From Heliopora coerulea (taxonomy: Eukaryota > Cnidaria > Anthozoa > Scleralcyonacea > Helioporidae), in assembly GCA_030142905.1 (NCBI GenBank), contig JASJOG010000069.1, positions 1-64,000 on the forward strand: DNA of 64,000 nucleotides. Reading direction: 5' to 3'. Shown in pieces: positions 46,140-57,600 of the stretch; position 1 is the first letter of the stretch, and each line of letters starts with the position of its first letter. The notes below the pieces were generated by a model that ran no database searches, was not told the origin of the DNA, and was given only the letters and a program-made list of their open reading frames with translations. The position numbers and the translations under genes are program-made.

Positions 46140-46420
46140 GTTAACTACAACACCATAAGCTAGTACCCCCACTATAACAGCTGGTTCCGAAAGTACAAGT
46201 GGATTCCACATCTTAACAGCTGGTTCCTACACCACAACAAGTGGTTTCTACGCCACAGCACCTGGTTCCTTCACCACGGCACCTGGTTCTAACACCACAG
46301 CAGCTGGTATCAGAGAGAAGGCTATATCCGCATCATGCAAAGTTGATAGATATACCAGCTATAAAAGTTATGGTTAGCCCTGCCTTAACCTCTCGTTCAG
46401 AGGAAAATAGGTTTCAGACT
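46140..46420 (+). pseudogene. Decayed Thr/Ser/Gly-rich minisatellite-type coding repeat
   Basis: From 46182 a frame reads TAGSESTSGF, TAGSYTTTSGF, TAPGSFTTAPGSNTTAAG, giving ACAGCTGGTTCC-like units about every 27-45 bp. It looks like a mucin-type repeat, but stops flank it (one near 46160, the last at about 46373) and no signal peptide or neighbouring exon was found. It may be only a minisatellite. Confidence 0.3.
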
Positions 46421-47224
46421 TCCAAATAAATACGTATTTTGTCTTCTGCTATGTCAGTGACGTGTGTGGGTGTTAATGTATTCAACTTTTAAATTTCTCA
46501 CGTTCATCGCAACACAGTACAAGAGGACGCGGATGTTTGTGTAAACGTGTGACAGTGTGAGCTTATTTGGAGACGTGTGTTCGAGTGTGTAGGAGCGGTA
46601 TGATGCCCTCGTTCTCAATAGGGAGCTTTAGCAAGGTAGGACGGCATTCAGCATTGCATTAACATTTAAAATGAAAACACGAGTCGTCGACTTGGCAAAA
46701 CTGCGGACGAATTTTTTCCTGCTCTTGAACATTTTTGAGAATCTCTAGTAAGCAGATTGTCATTAAAGACAATCAATACTTATCCCTGTTCGTTATTGTG
46801 AAAATTTCACAATGGTCTCGGTAACGTATGTAAAGGAACGAGTGTGTTGAGCCGCCGCGTAGGCGGAAATTTTCTTGAGGGGAGGTTACTGTAAGGTATT
46901 TCATCATCATCTTACAGTTTTACAGCTTTCTGGCACATATTTTAGACGTTTCCGGTAGTGATCGGGAGGTTTGAACACCTAACTCCCCATTTGACACACG
47001 AGTGGCATCAAGAATACTTTACGGACTAAAAGTATTCACTCCCCATGCTTTCGATGAAAAATTGTCATTCAAGAATATGTCATCCTTCACGCTCCAGTCT
47101 TGTTTGCTATAACTCTCTAGTCAAGTTGGGGGAAGCTAATGAATGCATATTAATAAATTTATTGATGAACGGAAAAATGCATGAAGACTTATCTAGTGGA
47201 AAGCATCTGATAAATAAATTAGTA
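46421..47224. other. No recognisable gene
   Basis: Short frames only, including 47045-47233 without a domain. Confidence 0.35.
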
Positions 47225-47330
47225 AATAGATAAACAGATAAATTAATAGATAAATAAATAAATAATAACGAAATAAATAAATGCTCTGAACGAACGAACG
47301 AATGAATGAATGAATGAATAGACAGTGAAG
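47225..47330. repeat. (AAAT/GATA)n and (GAAT)n microsatellite
   Basis: TAAATAGATAAACAGATAAA, later AAATAAATAAATAAT and GAACGAACGAATGAATGAAT, a compound tetranucleotide array. Confidence 0.9.
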
Positions 47331-47458
47331 TCGAGGCATTAAGATGATACCGAACAATTACTTACTGGTTATAGCTTTATTCATGGGTTTCTCTTTGTTG
47401 AAAATTATTCGAACGGCAACATAGTTTTACTCGGTTAAATATCACATATATTTTTTGC

Positions 47459-47815
47459 CCGTTAAAGTGGATCTATTAACTTCAAAAATATTACGGGAGC
47501 GAGCTAGTCACTCCTTGTTTGGGAAAACTTCGTTTTTAACACAGACTTCACGGGGTCGCTAATTACCTTTTAGTTCAAAACAGCTTATAAGGATTCGTAC
47601 CTACTACCTCCTCTGTCAGCTCTCACATACGATCCTTACCAGTTGAAGTGGATGTATTAGCTTCAGAAATCAGAAATGTTACAGTCAGAGTTAGTCGCTT
47701 CTCATTCGATGAGACGGTCCGTTTTTAAACAAAGACTTGACGGAATGACTAGTGACTGGTCAGTTAAAAACAGCTTATCAAGACAGGTACTTTCGACCTG
47801 ATCTCCAAGATACTA
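47459..47815. repeat. Tandem duplication, two units of about 181 bp
   Basis: GTTAAAGTGGATCTATTAAC at 47461 and GTTGAAGTGGATGTATTAGC at 47642 begin matched units that share CTTCA-AAAT, TTTTTAA-CA-AGACTT and AACAGCTTAT. Divergence is substantial, so the duplication is old. Confidence 0.65.
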
Positions 47816-48924
47816 TTAGTGATATTGATTCCGCTATTCTTGATGTTCAAGCGGATGAGTTATAATATCAAAGTTCTCCGGTTTATTTTGGTAACAGACT
47901 TCGAAAGTAATAAATATAGCCATATGACGTCAGCTTTCAAGCTGTTCATTAGGGGAATCCCTTGGATTGCTGAACAACAAAATTCTCCAAATGGTTCCAC
48001 TTTCTGAGTATCTCTGTAACTCGATAGAGATATTATGAATGTTTTGGTGAATGTTTTTTGTACAAATGATCTGAATCTTAACAATTCTGCATGTAGTAAG
48101 TTGATGTATTACGCCATTACTCTATTCAGATTTAGCTTAGCCGTGTAGCAGACGCTCTGTTCTTTCGCTATTAGTCGGGAAGGCACTTAGCACCATTGCA
48201 GAGAGGACAATAATACTGCTCATATTTGGTCAGCCTTTTTAAAGGATAACTGGCGATTTTCTATTCTCCCTTATGTTTTACGAAAATTTATGAACTATTT
48301 TGCTACCTCCATGTTAGGAATTACACTATCTTACATACATGTTGATTAGTAGAACGACGATTTCCAAGTCATGTGACGCAAAAGAAACAAAGAAAAAAAA
48401 TGAAGAGTACGTGTTAATGAGAGTAATAAAGTTGACATGGAAAATGGTTGACTTAATGAAATATTTTTTATTCAAGTTTGCGAGCCAACCATGTTACTGT
48501 ATGATTGATTTATGAGAAACTTCAAGATAGTGAAAAGCAATCAATGAGCAATTTTAGCGAAAAGCAGCTGAGTCCTGCGTTACAGAAAAATTGTTGTTCG
48601 CTGCAAATTGTTATTAGCTGTTAGCTACAATTTGTTACTGTTTGTTACTGGCTTACTTGAAACATGGAGTTCGCTAAAAAATCGAAGTACAAATCATTTG
48701 CCAATTCCCCTTTAAATCCTATCGCCGTCATAGTTCCAGCGTTTCTAAATTCAGATAATAGTATATAGACGATTTAACTAATGATCCTCATCAAACCCCA
48801 TTGTTTTCACACTCTGTGCATTAGATCAATGACTTTAGCCGAATAAGCTACTTAATCATCGTCCTTAAGGAACACGAGGACGGTCCTTTTAATTTGCAGG
48901 GAAATTGTCAAGGGTAATTCTAAA
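47816..48924. other. No recognisable gene
   Basis: AT-rich DNA; nothing supported. Confidence 0.35.
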
Positions 48925-49035
48925 TCCACTTAATCCTTTATACGGGGCAGTTTCGATGTGGCAAATTATTAATTTTACACTGGCTAACACCAGGAGATTT
49001 CACTCTTCAAGGGGGAGACCTCCCAACAATTTGCC
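48925..49035 (-). repeat. Dispersed hairpin repeat, fifth copy (inverted)
   Basis: Read on the minus strand it gives the same order of words as the copies at 606 and 12228. On the plus strand: ATTTTACACTGGCTAACACC then AGGAGATTTCACTCTTCAAG. Confidence 0.6.
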
Positions 49036-50850
49036 AAATAAAGGATCAAGAAGCACACTGCATTATCAAAAACAATGCAGTTCACACACTGCATTAAAAA
49101 TATTGCATTGTCATCGATCCATACGAAGACGTGGGAGTACTTAGGCATGCAAGGGTGAGGTGTGAGCCCTCTTAAGGGGTCCGCAGCCAAAGTTTTAAGA
49201 ATATTATTAGGTCCCTTAAATGCCTTTATTCATTTTGAGACTTTGTTTTAGAAAATTTTGCATATTAACTTTCTTTAGAAACGAAGCTGTATTTGTTGTG
49301 ATTGCATGACAGCCTGGTCTCCTTTCTAGTTCGTGAACGAGAAGTTTAGAAAGTTTACGGTCATGCTTGATTGTATATTTCTCATTCAAGAATTGAAAGA
49401 ACGTTAGAGATGCATAAAACCTCAAACAATAAAAATTACTGATTAATGTATCACAATTTGTGCTCAGAAACGTGAATAGAGCTGCATTTTATGACAATTC
49501 AGTGTTTTGAAGTTTAAAAAATCCTAAAATAATTAGTACGAAGGGTCACCAAACCATCTTACTAACAAATCAAGTGTTCAGAATTTGTCAGTTCTCTCTA
49601 AGAAATCAGCCATTTTGCAGTTCTGCCCCGCCTGGACTGACCAATCAGTACGGGCCTGTACCACTCAACAACTGAAAGACCAGAAGGGATTGAATGGCGG
49701 ATCCACCAATTGCCTGTGCAAGAACATGACGTTATGATGTAGGGGCACTTCAAAGCCCTGTCAAGGTAAGCTGTACTACATTTTTCTAAATTTCACAAAG
49801 CCAAAATGTGAGGGAGGAGAGAAATTGATATATTCCCCTTCCCTTTGAAAATGTGGGAGGACTAGTTCCCCTGTCCTCGACCAATCGACGACCATGAAAT
49901 AATGTAGCTTGCTAATTTTCTTACAATTTGAATTGCCGCTGACAATTTTCCTGAGAACAAAAACGATTTTACCTGTTCTTCTTAGGGACTACAATTAAAT
50001 ATCTCATCGAGCTGAAAAGGGTAAATATAATGCTACGAGCAAACAACAACAGATCCTTCTTTTAAGCCATAAACAAAATCAAACAGCAAACAAAATCATA
50101 ACGTACAATGGTCCTTTGCAGCTTGGAAATAAATACTTTGAATAACAATGTCTCGGGATCGAGAAAAATATAGTGAATTGCCTTTTCCTTTGTTTTGAAA
50201 GTCTCACTGTTCACCATGCTGTCCTGTTTTTCATGGATAGCTGTAAAGCGCCAATAATGCTGGACAACAACACGGCTAAGACGCCCAAGAAGATCTGGAC
50301 GAATTTCGCCAAATGATACTATCGACTGACTAGACACGTGCAAAACATGACAAGTTAAATCTTACTTTAGCTTAGTTCAAACAAAGAGTAATTCACGTTG
50401 AAATTCTGTTTGTACCATCAGAGTTACTTCTTACCTGGAATGAGCTCTTTCAAATCATTCAGTAGACGATGAAATGAATTAAGACGGCTATAATGCATAA
50501 ATACTTGGAGACTCTATCAGAAAGTCGTTTTCTAAAAGATTGAATATAACTGAGTTGCTTGAGGCAGCAAATGATTAAAGTATACCGTTGTTTTAGAATT
50601 AAAACAAATTCCGGGTAACAACATTTGGTCAACCAACATTTGAATAAAATAACCAAGGCTAATGAAGAGTTAAAGTTACTATTTAATATCTATTACATGG
50701 CATTCTCGCTTAGATTTTAAAATACCACCTTGCTGACTGCGCTTTTGAAAATTAATAAATTTAGATGGCTTGGACGCCTAATCTGAATATGTAAATATAA
50801 ATGCACGGTTTGTTGAATTCAATTTCAAGATCTGTACAAACGAATAGCCA
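49036..50850. other. No recognisable gene
   Basis: The 93-codon minus frame 50062-50343 is the longest but I cannot assign it; it has no signal peptide or known motif. Other frames are shorter. Confidence 0.35.
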
Positions 50851-51026
50851 GTTTCCCTTATTACGTCAACTGAATACAACTACCAGAATATTTTGTGTTT
50901 TTTTACATTCTCATGGAAACATTGAATTCCCAAAGCGGATGGAAAGACAATTATTCCGATTTACATTACAAAGAAGATTTAGAAAGGCATTCTGGTAGTT
51001 GTATTCAGTAGATGTATAAGGGAAAC
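50851..51026. mobile_element. MITE-like inverted repeat, 176 bp
   Basis: Arms 50851-50889 and 50989-51026 share GTTTCCCTTAT and CTGAATACAACTACCAGAAT in inverse order. Target duplication unclear. Confidence 0.7.
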
Positions 51027-51369
51027 AGGCATTATTTAGAAAACCTGTCAGACGAAGCTATAAACAGGTTAAGTATACCAAATTTGATTTATTCTTTTTT
51101 GTACTCAAGAGCAATAGAATACGGAGCAAAAATCGTTTATCTGTTATTGAGAAAGAACAATGGGATTTGATTAGGATTAGTAATTATAACTGATAATCCC
51201 TTCGGCCAAGCGGAATTACTAGATATACTGCACCCAGCTTTGAGCTAGGTCGTCGGCTGGCTGCAATATATCCATTAATTTAGTCCAGGCTTACAGAATT
51301 CTCTTAGCAAGTTAACTCGTGGATTGTACGAAGAAAATTTTGCCCTGGCTGAGCCACTGTATTATCAGT
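51027..51369. other. No recognisable gene
   Basis: Short stretch before the LINE; the LINE 5' break lies near its right edge. Confidence 0.4.
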
Positions 51370-52373
51370 GCGACTGAAATTGATCTGTCTAAACTAACCA
51401 GTCCCATAAAGCTTGGTTTCTACTAGCGATTAAACAATCAAACAAAGCACCTTCTCGCAAAACTACTCACTATCGTGACATAAAGAAGATAGATGGATGT
51501 GCTTTTCGATCGTCATTGGCAAAGTCCCCGTGGGACACTGCTTTTATATTTGATGATGTAGATGACACACCAGCCGCTTGGGAGAACATTTTGTTCCTAT
51601 CAGTAGATTTGCACGCGCCATTGAAACAGAAACGTACTAGCAAGACCAAACAACCGCGTTGGATAACAGGTGCAATTCTAGGGCAATTGAAAATAAAAGA
51701 CAGCCTTTTAAAAAATGCGAGAAAAAGTAACACTGCTGATGCGTGGAAGCCTTATCGCGGCGCACAAAATCGTGCCTCCAATATGATCGACAATGCAAAG
51801 CGGAAATATTTCAAGTCCTCTTTTAAGGACACAAAAAGGGGATTTTAGGTCCATTTGGAAGCTTATTAAATTATTGGCTAACAACAAATCGATGTGTCAA
51901 CCAGAATCCCTAGCGGTTGCTCCTGGAAGGGTCATTAGTGCTGCTGTTGAAATGGCAGATTATTTTAATCTCCATTTCATGATAATTGCTAATAAAATCA
52001 CACAAACACTTCCTACTATTGATGATATCAGCTTCGATAATTATGTCAGTTTGTTCAAGCTAAATTAATACATTGTACAATTTTCAGTATACCCACATAA
52101 CAACTGAAGATGTTATCGCCATTTTATCCCAAATGCCGTCTAGTAAGGCTACTGGAGCCGATGGCGTTAGCATTGCTTTATTAAAGCTGGGTCTCAGAGA
52201 GGTAGCTCAGTCGATAGCAAGGTTAATCAATTGTTCTTTTGAAACGACGCAGTTTCCATCTCGCTGGAAAATAGCCAAGATAACGGCGCTACACAAGGCT
52301 GGTGAACTGTTTGATGTAACTGACAACTATCGTCCAATTTCGGTACTCCCTGTTCTTTCTAAAGTCATCGAGA
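51370..52373 (+). pseudogene. CR1/L2-like LINE ORF2, left part (linker and RT start)
   Basis: After the endonuclease the linker reads KSPWDTAFIFDDVDDTPAAW, then LHAPLKQKRTSKTKQPRWIT and SNMIDNAKRKYFKSSF, typical of CR1/L2 ORF2. RT starts in 52073-52373 with PSSKATGADGVSIALLKLG and NYRPISVLPVLSKVIE. One shift lies near 51840 and a stop near 52066. The RT is cut after VIE by the hAT element at 52374 and continues at 56117. The 5' endonuclease part is missing, so the LINE is 5'-truncated. Confidence 0.75.
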
Positions 52374-52854
52374 CAGTGGCGTAGGAACATCGCTTAAATT
52401 GGGGGGGGGGGGGGCGGGAGCAAAATATAAGTTTAGGGTGGGCATTTTTTGGTAAATGTTTACATCGACTTTATTGTCGACAATACTGGAACAATACTTG
52501 CAGTTGTACACCCATGGTAAAGCGCATTTCGGGATTAGGAGAAAGAAATATTACCATGTAATGTTAATTTATTAATTAAAAGACTAAAAATTATAAGATG
52601 TGCAATAGCTTTTTAACTTTTAGTTTCAACGATAATAAAAAGCGACCAAACATTTATCCGAGTTTTAACGACATTTAAGTGCAATTCCAGAAGCAAAATA
52701 AAGTATTAACCATTGTTAATACTGCCCGTAGTTTATTAGAAACTGACTTATAGTATACAGAGAACAAATATGTGTATTTCACAGCTGCGTATAAAGTACA
52801 GATGAATAAAACATATATAGGGATAAAAACTGAACGCGCAGTTGTGTTCAATTT

Positions 52855-54542
52855 TAAAAGGAACCAAAAAAAAAAATCTGCGCTCATTTGAAGCTGCAAA
52901 TTCTTTTGAAATCTTGTGAAGATCGAGGTCATCGCATTCATTTTGGTAGATGTTAAGAATGAGGGCGTTGTTCATCCTTTCCTGGCCCATCGTAGAACGA
53001 AGATATGACTTGAGTCTTCGAAGCACCGAAAAGGTACGTTCAGCTGTCGCATTTGTTGCTGGCACGGTAAGGTACAGCCTGAGCAGCTTATCAATCTCTG
53101 AAAACAGCTTTCTGTTGCTTGCATTTTCTGCCATGATTGTGCATAGGGTTTCAAGTTTTGTTATTTCTTTCAGAGGAAACGAAGCATTCATTTCTGACGA
53201 CTTGATCAGATCTGCCAGCATCTTCAACTAAAGCACAAGACGCTCCATGTCGAGATCGTTGGCGTAGGTTTCAGATATTGATTGTGGAATTGTTACTTTA
53301 TCAGCATTTGCAGCTTTTAAAAGTACCTCTTCAATATCTTTGAGCAACGAAAAACCTTTCTGCTCAAACCGACGGCAAATTTCTTGATGAAGTAGATCAA
53401 GAACTTCGAAGTATTGCTGGCGGTAAAAGGCCTTTGGGTTGGAGAAATGGTGCCCAGTGGAGCCATCATCTAGCCTTTTTGGCGCTTTTCTTTGACGCTC
53501 AAGACATGGCAGATCAGTTCTATTAACAGATTCCTTCAGCAACCGGTCATAAAAGCCATTAAACTCAAAGTCTGTTTGTAGTCGTTTATAATAATTGGAG
53601 GTTCGATTAGCGGCATTAAGAGCGACTTGTACATTGCAGTCTGCACTTTGTAAGGTTCGGGATAATTCCTCTCCTACGCTGAATACAAGATGGGACAATC
53701 TTAAACCAAACAGTGTTGAGAATCTAGCTAGTCTGGCCAACACATCTCCTGCCTATTTGTGCCAACATCCCCTCCTTCAGCGTTAACATCTTCCATGGTG
53801 GCTTGAACAGCTCCATACTTATCTAGGACAGCAGAAATGGCTTGGGTTAGTACTGTCCAACGGGTTGGGCAGAGTGGTTTTAAGCTTTGAGTGCCAATAA
53901 AAGGATGATTTTTGACCTGCTTGGAAGTGAATATTTCGGACCTCTTTGGTGACTTGTTGATTACGTGTACAGCCTCTTTAACCAAATCTAAGGCATCTCT
54001 TATCGGCCGAAACATCTTGCATGCATCTTGTAAACACAAATTAAGATTACGAGCCAAGCAGTGCACTGGTTTGGCACGTGGTTCTTCGTGAAGAATTTGC
54101 GTAGAAACTCCCCGAAATCTACCACTCGTTGTCGCAGCACCATCGTAACTTTGCCCTCGACACTTCGTTAATGATAACATGCATCTTATAAAGACATCCT
54201 TGAGCTGATGGACAATGCCATCAGCTGTACAACTGGAAATTTGGACCAACCCTACAGGATGTTCATGGATGTTATAAAGCTCGTCAACCCAGCGACAACA
54301 AACGACTAACTGCTCTTTGTTGGCAATATCCCTGGTTTCGTCCGCGAGAAGAGCAAAATACCCAGCTTCTCGTATTCTTACGAGAATCTTGCGGAGAACA
54401 TCCTGGCCCATCATACTGATGATTTCATTAATAATCTGTGAGGACAGGTAGTGTTTCTCCTGCAACCACTTTAAAATATCCGGTTTATCTTCTGCTCTAA
54501 GCTTTAAGAGCTGATGAAGGTTTCCATATTGATCGTCATGGC
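52855..54542 (-). pseudogene. hAT transposase exon 4 (DUF4371 and dimerisation domain), broken
   Basis: It follows the acceptor AAATATAG at 54543 in phase 1 and starts GHDDQYGNLHQLLKLRAED. DUF4371/RNase H-like parts include FALLADETRDI (catalytic Asp region), RGQSYDGAATTSG and VHCLARNLNLCLQD. The hAT C-terminal dimerisation part is at 53120-52900 (LYLTVPATNATAERTFSVLR, LKSYLRSTM). Two lesions are clear: a 2-nt TG insertion near 53745 that shifts the frame, and an in-frame TAG at 53228-53230 where related proteins have Gln. A T-run near 52870 may shift the end. The protein would bind terminal repeats and cut DNA in the nucleus. Confidence 0.85.
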
Positions 54543-54796
54543 CTATATTTAGATTTATAACAATATAAATCCTTTTAGAGATGTTTTTTGTGAACGTCTC
54601 TCATATGACTAATATTAGTAACTTAATTTATTCAGACAAAAAATTATGATTTACGTAAAAAAATTTAATTACTTTATAATTTATGACAAGTCCAATTGTA
54701 TCGCATTCCTTATCAGTGGGCCTTCGTTGAATGACTACAAGATGGTACACTTAAATTTGCTTAAGTCATATACATATATGTATAATATGTACACAC
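54543..54796 (-). other. Intron 3 of the hAT transposase gene
   Basis: GTGTGT donor at 54796 and TATAG acceptor at 54543. Joining codons gives LRGHDD, continuous with the family. Confidence 0.75.
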
Positions 54797-55289
54797 CTCG
54801 CAAAGGCATTCTTTGTCTAAGAAGATAACGAATGCATGACAGTTCTTTTTCAAACAATGTTCGATGTAATACTTGAACGGTGGCTAATTGCGTCTCCAGC
54901 TGGTTAGCAACTGAAGGTTGGTGCAACAACCTTTGCTTTTCTATATTTTCTCTGTGTGCCTGACTTGCTTCATGGTCTTTAAAACGCTCGAGGGCTTTCT
55001 TCCAGTTTTTAAAATCACTTTCTGAAAAAACGCTTTCTTGCCTTGAACTGAAGGTTGGTAACCCTTTCTGTTTCATTGTCCGACAGTAATAGCAGAAGAC
55101 TGACTTGTTGGTTGGACATAAGCTGATCCAAGGATAACTATTGTACCAATCTGGCTGAAACGTTCTGCGCCGGAAGTTTTTACCAGTACCAGTCGCTTGT
55201 GATGTAGATGCCAATGTTTCTTCATCTCGTGGTTGAAATGGTTCTTTCAAGCTCACTGAGCAACATAAATTCGTACATTCATCAATCAT
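54797..55289 (-). CDS. hAT transposase exon 3 (TTF-type zinc finger)
   Basis: Opens at ATG 55289 right after a TTTTTCTTAG acceptor, in phase 0. The TTF zinc finger is seen as FQPDWYNSYPWISLCPTNKS, VFCYYCRTM, SESDFKNWKKALERFKDHEA and SQAHR, with the Cys-Cys and His residues of the family present. It ends VLHRTLFEKELSCIRYLLRQ before the donor. This exon is open throughout. Confidence 0.8.
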
Positions 55290-55396
55290 CTAAGAAAAAT
55301 AGTTGAATGAAATGAATAATAAGAAATGCCTTTTCATAAACTCATTTATTGTTTCTGATCAAATCATCAGTAAATAGGTTGCAAAACTAGGCTTAC

Positions 55397-55512
55397 CTGA
55401 GTTACCTCATCCGATTGTTTCCTTTTTGCATTATTTTGGACGCTCGAGGCCGAGGTTTTAAATTGGTGAGGTAATCTTGATTGTTCTGGAAAATCATTCA
55501 TGCTAATGTGAT
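55397..55512 (-). CDS. hAT transposase exon 2
   Basis: 116 nt between the acceptor GGCTGTGAAG and the donor CAG|GTAAGC; phase 1 in, 0 out. It encodes DHISMNDFPEQSRLPHQF and a KRKQSDEVTQ end, a linker before the zinc finger. The phase fits both neighbours. Confidence 0.6.
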
Positions 55513-55573
55513 CTTCACAGCCATTCAAACATCGCATCGATTAGTTAAACAGTTTTGGCCATTTGCCCCTTAC

Positions 55574-55690
55574 CTTCACCCAGCTCACTCATAGTACTTT
55601 CTTTGGTTTGTTTAGAACGTAGTTCACCAATGCTTCTTTCTTCACTTTCTTTTGGCTGAAAAAACTGTTTAATCGAACCTCTGACCGAAC
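55574..55690 (-). CDS. hAT transposase exon 1 (partial model)
   Basis: Encodes GSIKQFFQPKESEERSIGEL and STMSELGE before the donor G|GTAAGG. The SIK-x-FFQPK start is common to TTF-type hAT proteins. The initiating ATG is not resolved; it may lie in an upstream exon or a few codons further 5'. Confidence 0.5.
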
Positions 55691-56116
55691 TCGTGTTTTT
55701 TTATACGTCACAAAATTGTATACCTTATTATCTCATTTGCATGATATACTGTTAGGTCTATTTCATTTTCGGCTGTGGTTTTCCACGCTAGAAAGTACAA
55801 ACTGTAGAAGAGTAATGCTGCTGTCACTACGAACTACCCCGTTATTTCGAGCCAGTGACTAGAACTCGCTGCGAAAGAAAATAAATCAATGAGAAGCTGT
55901 TTCCGATCCCTTTATTCACTTTGAATTTCAAACAGTATTTTTAGCTTTTTTATTTTCATTTTAAAAAGAAGTGTGTGCCAGATTTAAAAAATTAAGAACA
56001 CTTTGTAGAGTGTCGCCATAGCTGTTTTAAGAGGGGCTGAAAGGTATTGCGGCCCCCCAATATAAAATGTTGGGGGATCCGCGGCCCCCGTGGCCCCCCC
56101 GATTCCTACGCCACTG

Positions 56117-57600
56117 CATCGAAAGACATGTGTACAACTGTTTATTCAAGTATCTTACAGATAACAACCTCATTTATGCTAATCAGTAAGAGTTCAGACA
56201 AAAGTTTAGTACTGAGACAGCACTTATCCGGATTCTGAACTCGATTATGTTTAATATCGACAGAAATGAAGCCACGGGCACGGTAACTGTTGATTACAAG
56301 AAAGCATTTGATATGGTGGATCATTCTATCCTGATCAGGAAACTCGAGGTCTACAGGGTGGATACTCAAGCTCTTTTGTGGTTTGCGTAGCACCTTAACG
56401 ATTGTAAACAGTTGGTTACCTTTAAGGGTCAATGCTCGGATATCAGGACTGTTGTTGCGGGGGTCACTCAGGAAACAATACTTTTGTTTATTGTCCGCTT
56501 TTATTTATTATGTTTATAAACGACTTACATCTACAAACTGATGCAGAGTTTGATCTATTTTCAGATGATACAACTCTGACATCGTCTGCTGACTTTATCT
56601 GCGTCGAGAAACTGACTGAGAAACTGTCATCTGAGGAAGCAAATATAAACGAATGGGCAACGAAGAACAAGTTACCACTTAATTCATCCAAGACTAAGTC
56701 TATGCTATTAACTGGTAAGCGTTTAAAGTCCAAGAGTCCGGTAGAACTTAGTGAGTGCAAAGTCACATTTGAGGGGACTCAATTAAAACAGGTCGACAGC
56801 TTGAAGCTCCTGGGTTTTATATTGATGCAGATCTGACTTTTGATAATCAGATCTGTTCTTTCGAATAAACTCTCCAAACGCATCAGAATATTAAATTAGA
56901 TAAACTCACATCTTCCTAGATCGGAACGAGTTCTTTTTTATAATTCCACTATTAAATCTCTTATGATGTATTGTAGTACGTTATGGACATGCAATAGTAA
57001 GGACGATATATAGAATTTTTAAATTGCAGAAGCGCTGTGCTAGAACAATACTCAAGGTCGAACCACGCCATTCATCAGTGGATCTTTTCAATACTCTCGT
57101 GGCTCCCTTTTTATAGAAACAGGTGTTAAGAGGTGTGTACTTGCTTTTAATAGAGTGAACAATAATGTGTCTGATTATATTAACACGTTATTGAAACTGA
57201 ACAATGAGCAGCACGCAAGAAATACGCGTAATGTTAGTATTAAGTTTGTAACTCCACAGTATGCCGGGGAAAGAGAGGGTGGCAAAACGTTTTCAGTAGT
57301 TTCAAGCAAGCTGTGGAACAAGCTTCTCACATCTCTTAGATCGCTTTCATCTCTTAGACCTTTTAAAATTGGTCTTAGAAATATCTTTTTAAATTTTCAA
57401 ATTAAGAATAATATTTTTCCTACTTTTGATGTTGTTTAAAAATCTTATTGTCGCGCAACATATTTTGTAAATAACTTTTTGTATTATAATGTAAATCTTA
57501 TTGTAGTTTTATTTGGAGGGCCGCAGGGTTATTAGTGATTTCATTATTAAAAATAACCCTCTTTAAATAAAGTTTATTATTGTCATCGTCATTGTCACGT
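56117..57600 (+). pseudogene. CR1/L2-like LINE ORF2, right part and 3' end
   Basis: RT resumes after the hAT: RHVYNCLFKYLTDNNLIYAN, GTVTVDYKKAFDMVDHSILI, PLLFIMFINDL, then LFSDDTTL (near 56559, the YADD box with one Asp pair kept) and WATKNKLPLNSSKTKSMLL. The tail has FKLQKRCARTI-like and KTFSVVSSKLWNKL (to 57439). Stops and shifts are many. The 3' end has a hairpin AGGGTTATT ... AATAACCCT (57525-57562) and an irregular ATTGTC/ATCGTC tail (57575-57598), as in L2-type elements. Confidence 0.75.

Larger units (their letters stand above)
52374..56116 (-). mobile_element. hAT element (TTF zinc-finger/DUF4371 type), 3743 bp
   Basis: Ends CAGTGGCGTAGGAA and TTCCTACGCCACTG are perfect 14-bp inverted copies. 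The flanks CATCGAGA (52366-52373) and CATCGAAA (56117-56124) are an 8-bp target duplication with one mismatch. G- and C-rich runs lie just inside both ends. It holds one minus-strand transposase gene in at least four exons. It is inserted in the RT of a LINE that reads on the plus strand. Confidence 0.9.
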
